The notes: generated by a model not told the origin, from the letters alone. A DNA stretch of 64,000 nt from an uncultured bacterium (GCA_949283935.1 CASDUJ010000006.1:78147-142146); one strand, 5' to 3'. Counted from the stretch's first letter, positions 9,798 through 19,046 are shown. Made by a program: numbers and translations.

Positions 9798-10319
9798 ATG
9801 CCCAATTGTACCATTTTTATAAATGGTATTAGAGAAAAATTCCTTGTTTATAAAAAAGGAGCAATGAAAGATAAAATTAAAGCAATTGAGAAAATTACTG
9901 AATTGCCTGAAAATTTCTCAAAACTGGAAATAAATAATTCTCAATTTAACAATTATTTTGAAATTTATACAGATAATCAACAAGAAGCTTCTAAATTTTT
10001 TGATGAATACACTTGTAATAATTTAGTTATGTATTATCAAGAAAATATTCTTCCCATAAATGGTTTTCTCATTGTTATTGATTCTAATTGTTTATCTTTA
10101 TTTTATAATTATGTTAAATATAAAGATTTATTTGAATTTTCTATATGTTATTCATTAAATAAATTAAAAGAACTTTTTGAATTATTTGCTAATTCAATTG
10201 ATTATTCTGTAAAAATTATTGATATCTTAGATTTAAAACGTTTAAACCCAAATAACAACTTATTGTCTGAAAAAACTGAAACTTTAGATAATAATGAAGA
10301 AAAACAACAGGAAATATAA
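9798..10319 (+). CDS. Unknown protein, possibly a DUF3137-like fragment
   Basis: The frame is open from a TTG at 9768; the first in-frame ATG is at 9798, giving 173 residues. The middle (YFEIYTDNQQEAS, then INGFLIVIDSN and a stretch ending VKIIDILDL) resembles in pattern the C-terminal half of DUF3137 proteins, but the membrane-bound N-terminal half of that family is absent. This resemblance is a weak, by-eye call. The start is problematic: the only good Shine-Dalgarno, GGAG at 9770-9773, is spaced correctly for an ATG at 9781 in another frame that stops after 13 codons. A truncated or frameshifted gene is possible. There are no membrane segments. It lies between the divergent aroA and the mla operon. 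Confidence 0.5.
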   Translation: MPNCTIFINGIREKFLVYKKGAMKDKIKAIEKITELPENFSKLEINNSQFNNYFEIYTDNQQEASKFFDEYTCNNLVMYYQENILPINGFLIVIDSNCLSLFYNYVKYKDLFEFSICYSLNKLKELFELFANSIDYSVKIIDILDLKRLNPNNNLLSEKTETLDNNEEKQQEI

Positions 10320-10349
10320 TTATACTTTTCATAGACTATTTCTTTGTGA

Positions 10350-10355
10350 TATAAT
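10350..10355 (+). promoter_or_regulatory. Extended -10 promoter of the mla-lpxK operon
   Basis: A perfect TATAAT at 10350-10355 is preceded by TG one base upstream (10347-10348), an extended -10 element. A weak -35 (TTTCAT, 10327-10332) lies 17 bases away. The mlaE ATG is 21 bases downstream of the box, leaving a short leader with a weak AGAAAG ribosome site. Confidence 0.55.
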
Positions 10356-10376
10356 CAAAACAAAAAAGAAAGTCTA

Positions 10377-11189
10377 ATGGAACAAATTTATATAAAAAAT
10401 TTTATAAAAAACAGTATATTTTTCAAAATATTTTCAAGTGCATTTTGTACTTTTGCAAAAACGCTTGAAACAATTGGTTATATTGGATTTAATTTACGAG
10501 ATGTGTTTATTTTAGTTCTGAAAGGTAAAGTAAGTATTAAAAAAACAATTTCAGAAGCTGCAAGAATAGGAGTAGATTCACTTCCTTTGGTGATAATGAT
10601 TTCTTGGCTTGCAGGAATGATTATTTCTTTGCAACTAGCAACAGAAATGGTAAAACAAGGCGGAGGAAATTTCGTGGGAGCTTTTGTTACTCTTGTTATG
10701 TTAAAAGAATTAGGCCCTATTATGGCTGCTTTTGCTATAGTTTTTATGGAAGGATCTTCTATAGCTGCTGAAATTGCTTCTATGAAAGTTACAGAACAAA
10801 TAGATGCCATGAAAACATTAAAAGTTAATCCCATTCAATATCTAATAGCTCCAAAAGTTACTGCAGCAATTTTAATTGTTCCTCTTGCTGTAATAATTGC
10901 TTGTACTACGGGAATTTTAGGAGGTTTGTTTACTAGTGTAGCTCATACAGAACTTACTGCTGTTGGTTATTTAGAATCTGTTAGAATGGGATTGTTTTTA
11001 AAAGATATTTCTGCAAGTCTTGTCAAAGGTGCCGTTTTTGGTGGTATAATTGCTGTAGTTTGTGCCACCATAGGATACGAAACAAAAGGAGGAGCATTAG
11101 ATGTTGGCAAAGCTACTACAAAAGGAGTTGTTTGGTCAATTACAATTGCAGCAATATTTGATTATATTATTTCAGCATTATTTATATAG
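10377..11189 (+). CDS. mlaE: MlaE/YrbE-family lipid ABC transporter permease
   Basis: The 270-residue membrane protein carries the MlaE signature: EGSSIAAEIASMKVTEQIDA followed by MKTLKVNPIQYLIAPK, with about five membrane helices. MlaE dimers form the inner-membrane channel that moves phospholipid between inner and outer membranes through an MCE-protein ring. It starts a compact cluster with the ATPase seven bases downstream, then the MCE protein and lpxK, so the whole unit is devoted to the outer membrane. The family is known for both retrograde transport (E. coli Mla) and, in chloroplasts (TGD1), lipid import; direction cannot be read from sequence. Confidence 0.92.
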   Translation: MEQIYIKNFIKNSIFFKIFSSAFCTFAKTLETIGYIGFNLRDVFILVLKGKVSIKKTISEAARIGVDSLPLVIMISWLAGMIISLQLATEMVKQGGGNFVGAFVTLVMLKELGPIMAAFAIVFMEGSSIAAEIASMKVTEQIDAMKTLKVNPIQYLIAPKVTAAILIVPLAVIIACTTGILGGLFTSVAHTELTAVGYLESVRMGLFLKDISASLVKGAVFGGIIAVVCATIGYETKGGALDVGKATTKGVVWSITIAAIFDYIISALFI

Positions 11190-11195
11190 GTTAAT

Positions 11196-11918
11196 ATGAT
11201 AGAAGTTCAAAATATTTTCAAAAAATTTGATGACAAGGAAGTTTTAAAAGATATAACCTTTAAAGTTGAAAAGGGGGAAACTCTTGCAATAGTAGGAGTA
11301 AGTGGTTCAGGCAAAAGTACTATTTTAAAAATTATAAGTGGTCTTTTAAAACCTGATAGTGGACAAGTAATTTTAGGCGACAAAAATTTTGCAATGTTGT
11401 TTCAATATTCTGCATTATTTGACAGTTTAAATATAGCAGATAATATTTCTTTTGCTTTAGATGAAAGAGAAGATTTAAAAGGTAAATACACAAAAGCACA
11501 AATAAAAGAAATAATAAAAGAAAAATTAAACATAGTAGGTTTATCAGGCATTGAAAATAAATATCCAAATGAATTATCAGGGGGTATGCAAAAACGTGTG
11601 AGCTTTGCCCGTGGAATAGTTACTGACCCCAAAATTATTTTATACGACGAACCTACAGCAGGATTAGATCCAATTTCTTCTACTGTTATTGAAGATTATA
11701 TGACTGTATTAAAAAAAGAGCTTAATGCAGCATCAATTGTTGTAACTCACCAAATGTCTACAATAACAAGAACAGCAGACAAAGTTATAATGTTATACAA
11801 TGGACATATTGTTTGGAATGGGACACCAAATGAAATGTTAAAAGCTGACAATGAATATACAAAACAATTTGTTGAAGCACAAAAAGATGGTCCCATGAGA
11901 ACTTCTGCAGGAATTTAA
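11196..11918 (+). CDS. mlaF: MlaF-type ABC transporter ATPase
   Basis: The 240-residue ATPase has Walker A GVSGSGKST (34-42), the ABC signature LSGGMQKR, Walker B IILYDEPTAGLDP and a switch His in VVTHQMS. LSGGMQKRVSFAR, with its methionine, is typical of MlaF rather than other import ATPases. It sits on the cytoplasmic face of MlaE. The gene is six bases after mlaE and is followed by the MCE gene after 18 bases with a GAGGA ribosome site. Confidence 0.92.
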   Translation: MIEVQNIFKKFDDKEVLKDITFKVEKGETLAIVGVSGSGKSTILKIISGLLKPDSGQVILGDKNFAMLFQYSALFDSLNIADNISFALDEREDLKGKYTKAQIKEIIKEKLNIVGLSGIENKYPNELSGGMQKRVSFARGIVTDPKIILYDEPTAGLDPISSTVIEDYMTVLKKELNAASIVVTHQMSTITRTADKVIMLYNGHIVWNGTPNEMLKADNEYTKQFVEAQKDGPMRTSAGI

Positions 11919-11936
11919 TTTAAGAGGATAAATAAT

Positions 11937-13313
11937 ATGAAATTTTCACCGGCATTAAAAGTAGGAATATTAACACTTATAGCACTAACTATTTTAATTT
12001 TTTCTGTTATGTGGTTAAAAGGTCGAGCAATCAGTTCAGGTAATCGTATTACTGTAATGTTTCACGACGTAGATGGAATGAGAGCTGGTTCAGGAGTTCA
12101 AATTATGGGACTTAGAGTAGGACAAATTGAAGAAATTACTCCTTTTATTACACCTGACATAAGCTATGTAAATGTAAGATTTGTTATAACCGAACCAGGT
12201 ATAGAAATACCTGTAGGTTCTGAAATTTCTATTCAACAATCAGGAATTATTGGCGAAAAATTTATTGAAATTACTCCTCCTCAAATAAATTATGTATATA
12301 TGCCTTTAAAATCAGAAAAAACTTCCATTGGAGTACAAAAAGGAGACAAAGTTGAATTATACACATTTAATGATACAAAAGAAGATTACACTGTAGTTGG
12401 AGAAATAAAAAGCACAGAAACTGTTGATAGACTCTCTTTACCTTTAGAATTGAGAGAACAATACGAAGTACCTTATATAGCTAAAATAGGTTTTGTTTTA
12501 AATGTTTCGAATTTAGAACTTCCTCAATTATTTGAACCTAAAATTTTAAAAGTAGGAGAAAATCCTGTTTTAAGATTAAATAACAAAAACTCAAAAGTTT
12601 ATTACATAGCTTCAGATTCACCATATACAATTGTTGAACCTGTTCGTATTAGAGAATTTTTAGATTTACAATTACAAGCAGCGAAAGCTTTAAACGAAAC
12701 CAATAACAAAATAAATGCTGTTTTAAGTGATGATGTAATTATTGATATTAAAGATGCTCTTAGAAATGTTAAAACTATTTCTCTTAAGACTACTGAACTT
12801 ATAGACAAAACAACTATTCTTGTAGAAAGTTCCAAAAATGATATAGATGCTCTTTTAAAAATGGCTAATCAATTATCTGAAGAATTAGCTTTATTAGCAA
12901 ATAATTTAAATACAATAGCAGGTGATCCAGAATTTCAAAAATCTGTTATTTCTATGACAAAGTCGCTTGATGAATCATCAAAACAAATTTCAAATATTTT
13001 AGGAGATGAAAAAACTCAGCAAACAATTGCTTATTTAAATGAAACCATGAAAAATGTTTCAGAAATTTCTGCATCAGTAAATGAATTAACTAAAGATGAA
13101 GAAATGAAATCTAAAGTTAACGATACCATAGACAATATGAACAAATCCATGTGTATACTATCATCAATACTTGAAAAAGTAGATAACATACCGGCAAGTG
13201 AGCAGAAAAAAATTGCCGGAATTGTGAATGATGCAGCAGAGACATCGAAAAATCTTAAAAAATTCTCCGAAAAATTGAATAAAAGATTTTTGTTGTTTAG
13301 ATTAATGTTTTAA
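11937..13313 (+). CDS. mlaD: MlaD-like MCE-domain lipid transport protein (long form)
   Basis: The 458-residue protein has an N-terminal membrane anchor (about 8-26) and one MCE domain (about 35-115), which includes MRAGSGVQIMGLRVGQIEEI and SGIIGEKFIEITPP. It would form the periplasmic substrate-binding ring on MlaE. At 458 residues it is much longer than the ~180-residue E. coli MlaD. The extra part is a beta-rich insert (about 130-235) and a long coiled-coil-like tail (about 250-450) that could form a tunnel or reach toward the outer membrane, as in longer MCE proteins; that is inference. lpxK follows three bases after the stop. Confidence 0.88.
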   Translation: MKFSPALKVGILTLIALTILIFSVMWLKGRAISSGNRITVMFHDVDGMRAGSGVQIMGLRVGQIEEITPFITPDISYVNVRFVITEPGIEIPVGSEISIQQSGIIGEKFIEITPPQINYVYMPLKSEKTSIGVQKGDKVELYTFNDTKEDYTVVGEIKSTETVDRLSLPLELREQYEVPYIAKIGFVLNVSNLELPQLFEPKILKVGENPVLRLNNKNSKVYYIASDSPYTIVEPVRIREFLDLQLQAAKALNETNNKINAVLSDDVIIDIKDALRNVKTISLKTTELIDKTTILVESSKNDIDALLKMANQLSEELALLANNLNTIAGDPEFQKSVISMTKSLDESSKQISNILGDEKTQQTIAYLNETMKNVSEISASVNELTKDEEMKSKVNDTIDNMNKSMCILSSILEKVDNIPASEQKKIAGIVNDAAETSKNLKKFSEKLNKRFLLFRLMF

Positions 13314-13316
13314 TTT

Positions 13317-14402
13317 ATGAAAAATTATATAGCACATATCCACTACGCAAAATATTTAACATTTGAAGGAAAACTTATATATTGGAGTTTAGGTTTTGCC
13401 AAAGTATTTTATGGAATTGGTGTACATTTAAGGTTATTAGCTTACAAAATTGGCTTTAAAAAAAGCCAAAAAGTAAATGCTTACGTTATTTCAATAGGCA
13501 ACATTACTACAGGAGGTACGGGAAAGACTCCTGTTTGTGTAGCAATTGCAAATTATTTTTCAGAAAAACTAAACAAAAAAACAGCTATTTTAAGTCGAGG
13601 TTATGGAGGCAAACTTGCAAACACACAAGTAAATACAATAAGTGATGGTGAAAATATATTTTTTTGTGCTCATATGAGTGGAGATGAACCTTATTGGCTT
13701 GCTTATAATTCACACAAAACAGCGGTATTAACAAGTAAAAATCGTATTGAGGCTGCAAAAATAGCTATTCAAGAACAAAAAGCTGAAATTTTAATTTTAG
13801 ATGATGGATTTCAACATTTACAACTAAAAAGAGATTTAAACATAATGTTAATTGATGGAAATCTTAAATTCGGAAATGGGAAATTACTTCCACAAGGACC
13901 TTTAAGAGAACCTTTGCAAGAATTAAAACGTGCTGATTGTATCCTTATTATGAACAAGAAAGCTTTAGATAAAGAAGCTCAAGAAAAATGTAATAATTTT
14001 GCCAAACAAATACAATTAGAATACAAAAAGAAAACTTTTGTTTGTAATTTTGTTCCAAAAGGCATATACAATCTAAACAAAAACGAACAATTGTTACCTC
14101 CAGAAAAAATTTATGCTTTTGCTGGTATAGGACAACCAAAATTTTTCTTTGAATATTTAGAAAATCAAGGGTTTCAAATTTTAAAAAAAAGGATTTTCGA
14201 AGATCATCATTTATACACAAAAGAAGACATTCAAAACATAATAGCTGAAGCTAAAAAACTTGGAGTAAAAGGAATAATAACAACAGAAAAAGATGCAGTA
14301 AAAATAAAAGCTCTTTTAGAAAATAAATTTTCCGAAATAAGTTTTTATGCCTTGAAACTTGGATTAGAAATTGATATTGAAAAAATTCTAGGTAATAATT
14401 AA
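13317..14402 (+). CDS. lpxK: Tetraacyldisaccharide 4'-kinase
   Basis: The 361-residue inner-membrane kinase phosphorylates the 4' position of the lipid A disaccharide. The P-loop region SIGNITTGGTGKTPV lies near 56-70, followed by SRGYGGK and DDGFQH, all LpxK signatures. Presence of lpxK indicates that the organism makes lipid A and so a lipopolysaccharide or lipooligosaccharide outer leaflet. It ends the mla cluster, joining lipid A synthesis to phospholipid transport in one transcription unit. Its stop is three bases from the end of the convergent second MCE gene. Confidence 0.93.
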   Translation: MKNYIAHIHYAKYLTFEGKLIYWSLGFAKVFYGIGVHLRLLAYKIGFKKSQKVNAYVISIGNITTGGTGKTPVCVAIANYFSEKLNKKTAILSRGYGGKLANTQVNTISDGENIFFCAHMSGDEPYWLAYNSHKTAVLTSKNRIEAAKIAIQEQKAEILILDDGFQHLQLKRDLNIMLIDGNLKFGNGKLLPQGPLREPLQELKRADCILIMNKKALDKEAQEKCNNFAKQIQLEYKKKTFVCNFVPKGIYNLNKNEQLLPPEKIYAFAGIGQPKFFFEYLENQGFQILKKRIFEDHHLYTKEDIQNIIAEAKKLGVKGIITTEKDAVKIKALLENKFSEISFYALKLGLEIDIEKILGNN

Positions 14403-14405
14403 TAA

Positions 14406-15362
14406 CTAAATTTTATCTTTTAAATTTTCACTTAAAATTCTTACATAATCCATTGAATCATAAACTTTATCTAAATTTTCTTGAGAAAGATTTTTGTCTA
14501 AAGTACAAAGTGCAGAATCTAAATTAACAAAAGCATTGTGCAAGCCATCCAATTGTTTTACTTTTTCTCCAATACCTTCTATTTTTTTACAAGCATAATT
14601 AACATTATTTGTACTGATTTCAGAATATTTATTAAAATCTTTTATTTTTCTATGAAATTTAATCAAAGAACGCTTAGTAAGATTTGTTGCATATTTTGCA
14701 ACATTTATATTACGAGATACATTAAGCATTTGAGCTTCATCATAAACTCTTGTCATACCTTTTGTAGTTCCCTCAAAACTTTTGTGAACTTTAGCTCCTC
14801 CTTGTTGAATTATATTTGTTAAATTTTCTATAGAATCATCAGCATTATTTGTATTATTCAGAAAAGCAGCTGTAGTCATTTCTACTTCTCGTTGAGTACG
14901 ATTTTTGGCAAATTCATATAGTCCTCCTACAGAAACCATCATAGCTTTTGCAAATTGCGCCATAATATCAAAAGCATCTCCAATTCGTATTGGAGCTTCT
15001 ATTAATATACCTTGAGCATTAGTTTTAGAATCAGGCGGAGTAAGTTCAATTGAGCGAGAACCTGCTAAGCCAAAAAATTCAATCGTTGCCTTTGTTCCTT
15101 GTGGAATTTTTACTTTATCGTGTGTTACAACAAAATCTATATATATCTCGTCAAAATTGCTTTGAATTTTAGTTACATGACCTATATCTACGCCAAGTAT
15201 TCTTACAGGAGAACCTATTACAATTCCATCAATATCTTTAAAAGCTAAATGATAAGTTGTTCCAATATCAAAAGTATGTTTAACAACTTTTGTGCCTACA
15301 ACAACCAACATTGTCGTAAGGATTGCAAATATAAATAATTCTACTATAAGTGACTTTTTCAT
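14406..15362 (-). CDS. Second MCE-domain (MlaD-like) protein
   Basis: The 318-residue protein has an N-terminal membrane anchor (about 7-24) and a single MCE domain (about 38-118) with the landmarks GIVIGSPVRILGVDIGHV and GLAGSRSIELTPP. The C-terminal 190 residues are helical and charged. It is convergent with, not part of, the mlaE-F-D-lpxK operon and has no permease or ATPase partner of its own in view. It may assemble with the nearby MlaE/MlaF or with a distant system. It is clearly different from the 458-residue MCE protein, lacking its beta-rich insert. Confidence 0.85.
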   Translation of the reverse strand: MKKSLIVELFIFAILTTMLVVVGTKVVKHTFDIGTTYHLAFKDIDGIVIGSPVRILGVDIGHVTKIQSNFDEIYIDFVVTHDKVKIPQGTKATIEFFGLAGSRSIELTPPDSKTNAQGILIEAPIRIGDAFDIMAQFAKAMMVSVGGLYEFAKNRTQREVEMTTAAFLNNTNNADDSIENLTNIIQQGGAKVHKSFEGTTKGMTRVYDEAQMLNVSRNINVAKYATNLTKRSLIKFHRKIKDFNKYSEISTNNVNYACKKIEGIGEKVKQLDGLHNAFVNLDSALCTLDKNLSQENLDKVYDSMDYVRILSENLKDKI

Positions 15363-15411
15363 ATTTACTATATTATAATATTTAAGGATTTAAGTAAATG
15401 TTAGGTTTATT

Positions 15412-16278
15412 TTGAAAAAGATTTTTTTTGAAGAGAGATATTCAGCTTGGATATTTTTAGCTCCTGCAATTGCGGGAACTTTTATTTTTATTGTGGTTCC
15501 TATATGTGTTTCTTTTTACATAAGTTTGCTGGATTGGAATTTAATTAATTTACCTAAATTTGTAGGATTAAACAATTATATTGAATTATTTAATGAAAAA
15601 TTTTTTTGGCAAATCCTTTTTAATACAATCGTTTATGCAATTTTAACAACTATTTTTGCGGTAATTATTCCTTTGATTTTAGCTATTATTTTAAATGAAA
15701 AAATTAAATTTACTAAATTTTTTAAAACGATATATTTTTTGCCCTATATTACTCCTATGATTGTTTTAGCCGTAGTTTGGAGTTGGATATTTGATCCTAA
15801 TTATGGTATCTTTAATTTTATATTTCAATCAAATATTAAATGGTTATACAATCCCAAAACAGCTATGGCTACTTTGATATTTGTAAGCGTCTGGAAAAAT
15901 ATTGGATATAATATGATATTAATGCTTACTGGTCTACAAAATATACCAGAAGAAATTGACGAAGCTGCAAAAATTGATGGGGCTACAAATATTTCAAAAT
16001 TTTTCAAAATAACTTGTCCTTTATTAAGTCCAACTATTTTATTTGTAAGTTTAATCACAACTATTTCATCTTTCCAAATATTTGATTTAATTTTTCTTAT
16101 GACTCAAGGAGGTCCTGAGAATTCAACTACTGTATTAGTTTATTGGATGTATAAAAATGCATTTGAATTTTTCAAAATAGGAAAAGCTTCTGCTATTGCT
16201 TATGTGCTTTTTATAGTTATTTTGATTTTAAGTGCTTTTCAATGGTTTAGTAGAAAAAAATGGGTTTACAATGAATGA
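15412..16278 (+). CDS. MalF/UgpA-type ABC sugar permease, orphan
   Basis: The 288-residue inner-membrane protein has about six membrane helices and the EAA loop EEIDEAAKIDGATNISKFFK that docks the ATPase. The region LMTQGGPENSTTVLVYWMYKNAF is characteristic of carbohydrate uptake permeases of the MalF/UgpA/LacF type. These normally work with a MalG-type partner, a binding protein and an ATPase, none of which lies in the window. The following gene is comEC, whose ATG overlaps the permease stop by eight bases. The start is TTG with AGG six bases upstream. Confidence 0.85.
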   Translation: MKKIFFEERYSAWIFLAPAIAGTFIFIVVPICVSFYISLLDWNLINLPKFVGLNNYIELFNEKFFWQILFNTIVYAILTTIFAVIIPLILAIILNEKIKFTKFFKTIYFLPYITPMIVLAVVWSWIFDPNYGIFNFIFQSNIKWLYNPKTAMATLIFVSVWKNIGYNMILMLTGLQNIPEEIDEAAKIDGATNISKFFKITCPLLSPTILFVSLITTISSFQIFDLIFLMTQGGPENSTTVLVYWMYKNAFEFFKIGKASAIAYVLFIVILILSAFQWFSRKKWVYNE

Positions 16279-18655
16279 ATTGCCTTTTAACCCTAATCAA
16301 AAAACTATTGCTTTTTGTACAGTTATAATTGCAGCAGTTTGTACTGTATTATGGAACAAAATCTTTTTCATTTTTCCATTAATTATTTTATTAATTTTGT
16401 TTGGCTTTTGGAAGAAATATTACAGCAAAATTTTTGGAATAGTTTTGTTAGTATTTTTCATTTTAAGCATTTTTTATACAGAAATTCGCAAACCTATTGG
16501 GGACGTTTTGATGTTATACAACAAACAAAATGTTTTATTAGAAGGTAAAATTATTTCTTTACCTGAAAAAACTAACTACAACAAAATAAGATTTGATTTT
16601 GAAGCATATAAATTAATTGATAAAAACAATACCGAGAAAGAAATCAAGGCAAAAACAAAAGTCTTTTTGGACGAAAAAATTACAGAAAAAATTTACAGAG
16701 GAAATAATTTAAAACTTCACGCTTTTATAATAATTCCCGAAACATTTTCCAATCCTGGGGAATTTGATTATGGAAAATATCTTGCTAATTCTCACATTTT
16801 TACTCTTGCTTTTGCAGATTCACTCGAGATTATTAATACAAAATCTCATTTTTACGACAAATTTTTAAAATATGTGGACAAAATAAGAGAAAACATCATA
16901 ACAAAACACAAAAAATATTTAAATCAAAATAAAACAGAAATATTGGGAGGAATTGTTTTTGGAAGTGAGGCAATTAAACCTTCTTTAGAATTGAAAACAA
17001 ATTTTATAAATTCTGGCTTATACCATCTTTTAGCTGCATCAGGAATGAATGTTGCATTTATATTTGGTATTTGGTTTTTTATTTTAATAAATCTTAAAAT
17101 TCCTTACAAAATAACAATAATATCAGGAGGAATTATAGTATTTTTTTATGCACTAATGACAGGACTACCTCCATCAGTTACTAGAGCTACTTGGATGCTT
17201 GAGCTGGCACTTTTAGGAAAACTTTTAAATAGAAATTCAAACAATAATACTATTTTGTTTATAGTTTGTACTATTTTACTTATTTATAATCCTTTACTTT
17301 TAAATGATATTGGATTTTTGCTTTCTTTTATGGTTACTTTTGGTTTGATAAATTATACTCTACCAACTATGCAAATTATAAAATGGTTGCCTCCCAAAAT
17401 TAGCGGATGGTTTGTTATACCTTTCATAGCACAAATTTTTGCTGCACCAATTCAAATGTATTATTTTCAGACATTTTCAGTATATTCAATTCTTGCAAAT
17501 ATGTTAGTTGTTCCATTTATGGCAATAATTAGCTTTTGTGGATTTATTTCAAGTATTTTCGCTCTTTTACCTATAATTGGATCTTGGATATGTTTGGGAT
17601 TAGATAAATTGAATGAACCTTTTTTAACATTCATGATTTTTGTAGCACAATTTTTTTCTACTTTACCTAATAATATTATCCGTGTAACCAAGTTACATTT
17701 TATTGAAATAGTATTATACTATTTACTAATATTTCTATTTTTATATATGCTAAAATGTAAATTCAAAAATATCCGAATAAATATTGTGACCGGACTACTT
17801 GCTATTATTATATTGTTTTGCTTTAACTTAAAAAGTTTAGCAAATGATTTAACTTTTACATTTTTAAATGTAGGTGAAGCAGACAGTATTTTTATAAAAA
17901 CTCCTAATGATAAAAGAATTTTAGTAGACACAGGGAAAAATTATGGCAAAGTTCGTAATTCCGGAGGCTCTATAATTGTTCCATTTTTGAAAGTAAATGG
18001 AATAAATTACATAGATTTATTGATACTTACACATCCAGACAGTGATCATATAGGAGGGACTGTCGATGTTTTAGAAAATATTATGGTTAAAAAAATTATA
18101 ACAAATGGAGAAAAAGCTAAAAACAAAGCTTTTTTAAGGTTACAAAATTATTTGAACACAAAAGAAGAAACGGAATACAAAATTACAAAAGCAGAAGAAA
18201 TTTCTCCAGATGAAGATATAAGTATTATTGCTTTTAAACCACCAGACACAAATCCAAGAAGCCAAAATGATACTTCCATAATTTTAATTTTTAAATACAA
18301 AGAATTTGATGCAATATTAATGGGAGATAACGAAAAAAACAGTTACGATATGCTAAAAGCTCATCTTAATCCAACAGGAGAAATTGAACTTTTCAAAGTA
18401 GGTCATCACGGAAGTTATAATTCTGTAGATGAAAAAATGGCCAAATTAGTTGCTCCTAGTGTTTCTGTTATAAGTGTTGGAGAAAATCAATATGGACACC
18501 CACATCCTAAAGCTCTTTCGTGTTTAAGAGGAAGCAGAATTTACAGAACAGATATGGATAATACAGTAAAAATTAAAACAAACGGCAAAGAATTTGAAGT
18601 TTACACATATGACCCCAAAACATCTTGTTGGCGAAAAGACAATCGAAAACCTTAA
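16271..18655 (+). CDS. comEC: ComEC/Rec2 DNA uptake channel
   Basis: The product, 794 residues from the ATG at 16271, has an N-terminal soluble OB-like domain between membrane helices and a central multi-helix competence domain (around LLAASGMNVAFIFGIWFF and LPPSVTRATWMLELALLG). A C-terminal metallo-beta-lactamase-like domain carries HPDSDHIGG and GHHGSYNS. ComEC carries single-stranded DNA across the inner membrane in transformation. The three-part architecture is complete, so the gene looks functional. A longer frame from 16232 would overlap the permease more deeply and adds nothing conserved. The 3' end overlaps mrnC on the other strand by four bases. Confidence 0.92.
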   Translation: MNELPFNPNQKTIAFCTVIIAAVCTVLWNKIFFIFPLIILLILFGFWKKYYSKIFGIVLLVFFILSIFYTEIRKPIGDVLMLYNKQNVLLEGKIISLPEKTNYNKIRFDFEAYKLIDKNNTEKEIKAKTKVFLDEKITEKIYRGNNLKLHAFIIIPETFSNPGEFDYGKYLANSHIFTLAFADSLEIINTKSHFYDKFLKYVDKIRENIITKHKKYLNQNKTEILGGIVFGSEAIKPSLELKTNFINSGLYHLLAASGMNVAFIFGIWFFILINLKIPYKITIISGGIIVFFYALMTGLPPSVTRATWMLELALLGKLLNRNSNNNTILFIVCTILLIYNPLLLNDIGFLLSFMVTFGLINYTLPTMQIIKWLPPKISGWFVIPFIAQIFAAPIQMYYFQTFSVYSILANMLVVPFMAIISFCGFISSIFALLPIIGSWICLGLDKLNEPFLTFMIFVAQFFSTLPNNIIRVTKLHFIEIVLYYLLIFLFLYMLKCKFKNIRINIVTGLLAIIILFCFNLKSLANDLTFTFLNVGEADSIFIKTPNDKRILVDTGKNYGKVRNSGGSIIVPFLKVNGINYIDLLILTHPDSDHIGGTVDVLENIMVKKIITNGEKAKNKAFLRLQNYLNTKEETEYKITKAEEISPDEDISIIAFKPPDTNPRSQNDTSIILIFKYKEFDAILMGDNEKNSYDMLKAHLNPTGEIELFKVGHHGSYNSVDEKMAKLVAPSVSVISVGENQYGHPHPKALSCLRGSRIYRTDMDNTVKIKTNGKEFEVYTYDPKTSCWRKDNRKP

Positions 18656-19011
18656 ATATAGTTTTTTATAATTTCAAAAATTTCTTTAAGTCTATTTTTA
18701 TCGTACAAATACAAATATCCTAAAAGCACTTCAAAAGCAGTAGCTAATCTATGTAGTTTATGATTAATTCTTCTTGATGTAGTAGTAGAAAGATTTCTAG
18801 CACGTCTTATTATATCTAATTCTTTTTCGTGCAAAATTGGTTCTAATTTAGCTAACAATTCAGTTTGAAATTCAGCATTAACATAAGAAACAGTAAGTTT
18901 ATGAAGTTTTTGTATATTTTTAGTTTGAAAAACAGTATATTCTCTTATAAAAAGTTCATATACACTATCGCCAAGATGTGCTAAATTTCTTAAACTAACA
19001 TCATTTTCCAT
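18652..19011 (-). CDS. mrnC: Mini-ribonuclease III
   Basis: The 119-residue protein is a lone RNase III catalytic domain without the double-stranded RNA-binding domain, the Mini-III family. Signatures are LAHLGDSVYEL with catalytic Asp15, RRARN and ATAFEVLLGYLYL. In Bacillus, Mini-III matures 23S rRNA ends; the same role is likely here but not proven. The gene is convergent with comEC and divergent from dapL. Confidence 0.9.
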   Translation of the reverse strand: MENDVSLRNLAHLGDSVYELFIREYTVFQTKNIQKLHKLTVSYVNAEFQTELLAKLEPILHEKELDIIRRARNLSTTTSRRINHKLHRLATAFEVLLGYLYLYDKNRLKEIFEIIKNYI

Positions 19012-19017
19012 AAGATA

Positions 19018-19046
19018 ATATTAAACAAATAAAAGTCAACTGTCAA
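19018..19046 (-). promoter_or_regulatory. Candidate mrnC promoter, possibly leaderless
   Basis: On the minus strand, a perfect TTGACA (19046-19041) is followed after 17 bases by TAATAT (19023-19018). Six bases later comes the mrnC ATG at 19011. No Shine-Dalgarno fits in that gap, so the mRNA may start at the ATG. The -10 box matches four of six consensus bases. Confidence 0.35.

Noticed and set aside
16232..16270. Longer comEC start at 16232
   Set aside because: It would add 13 residues encoded inside the permease gene; the ATG at 16271 overlaps the permease stop and fits family length.
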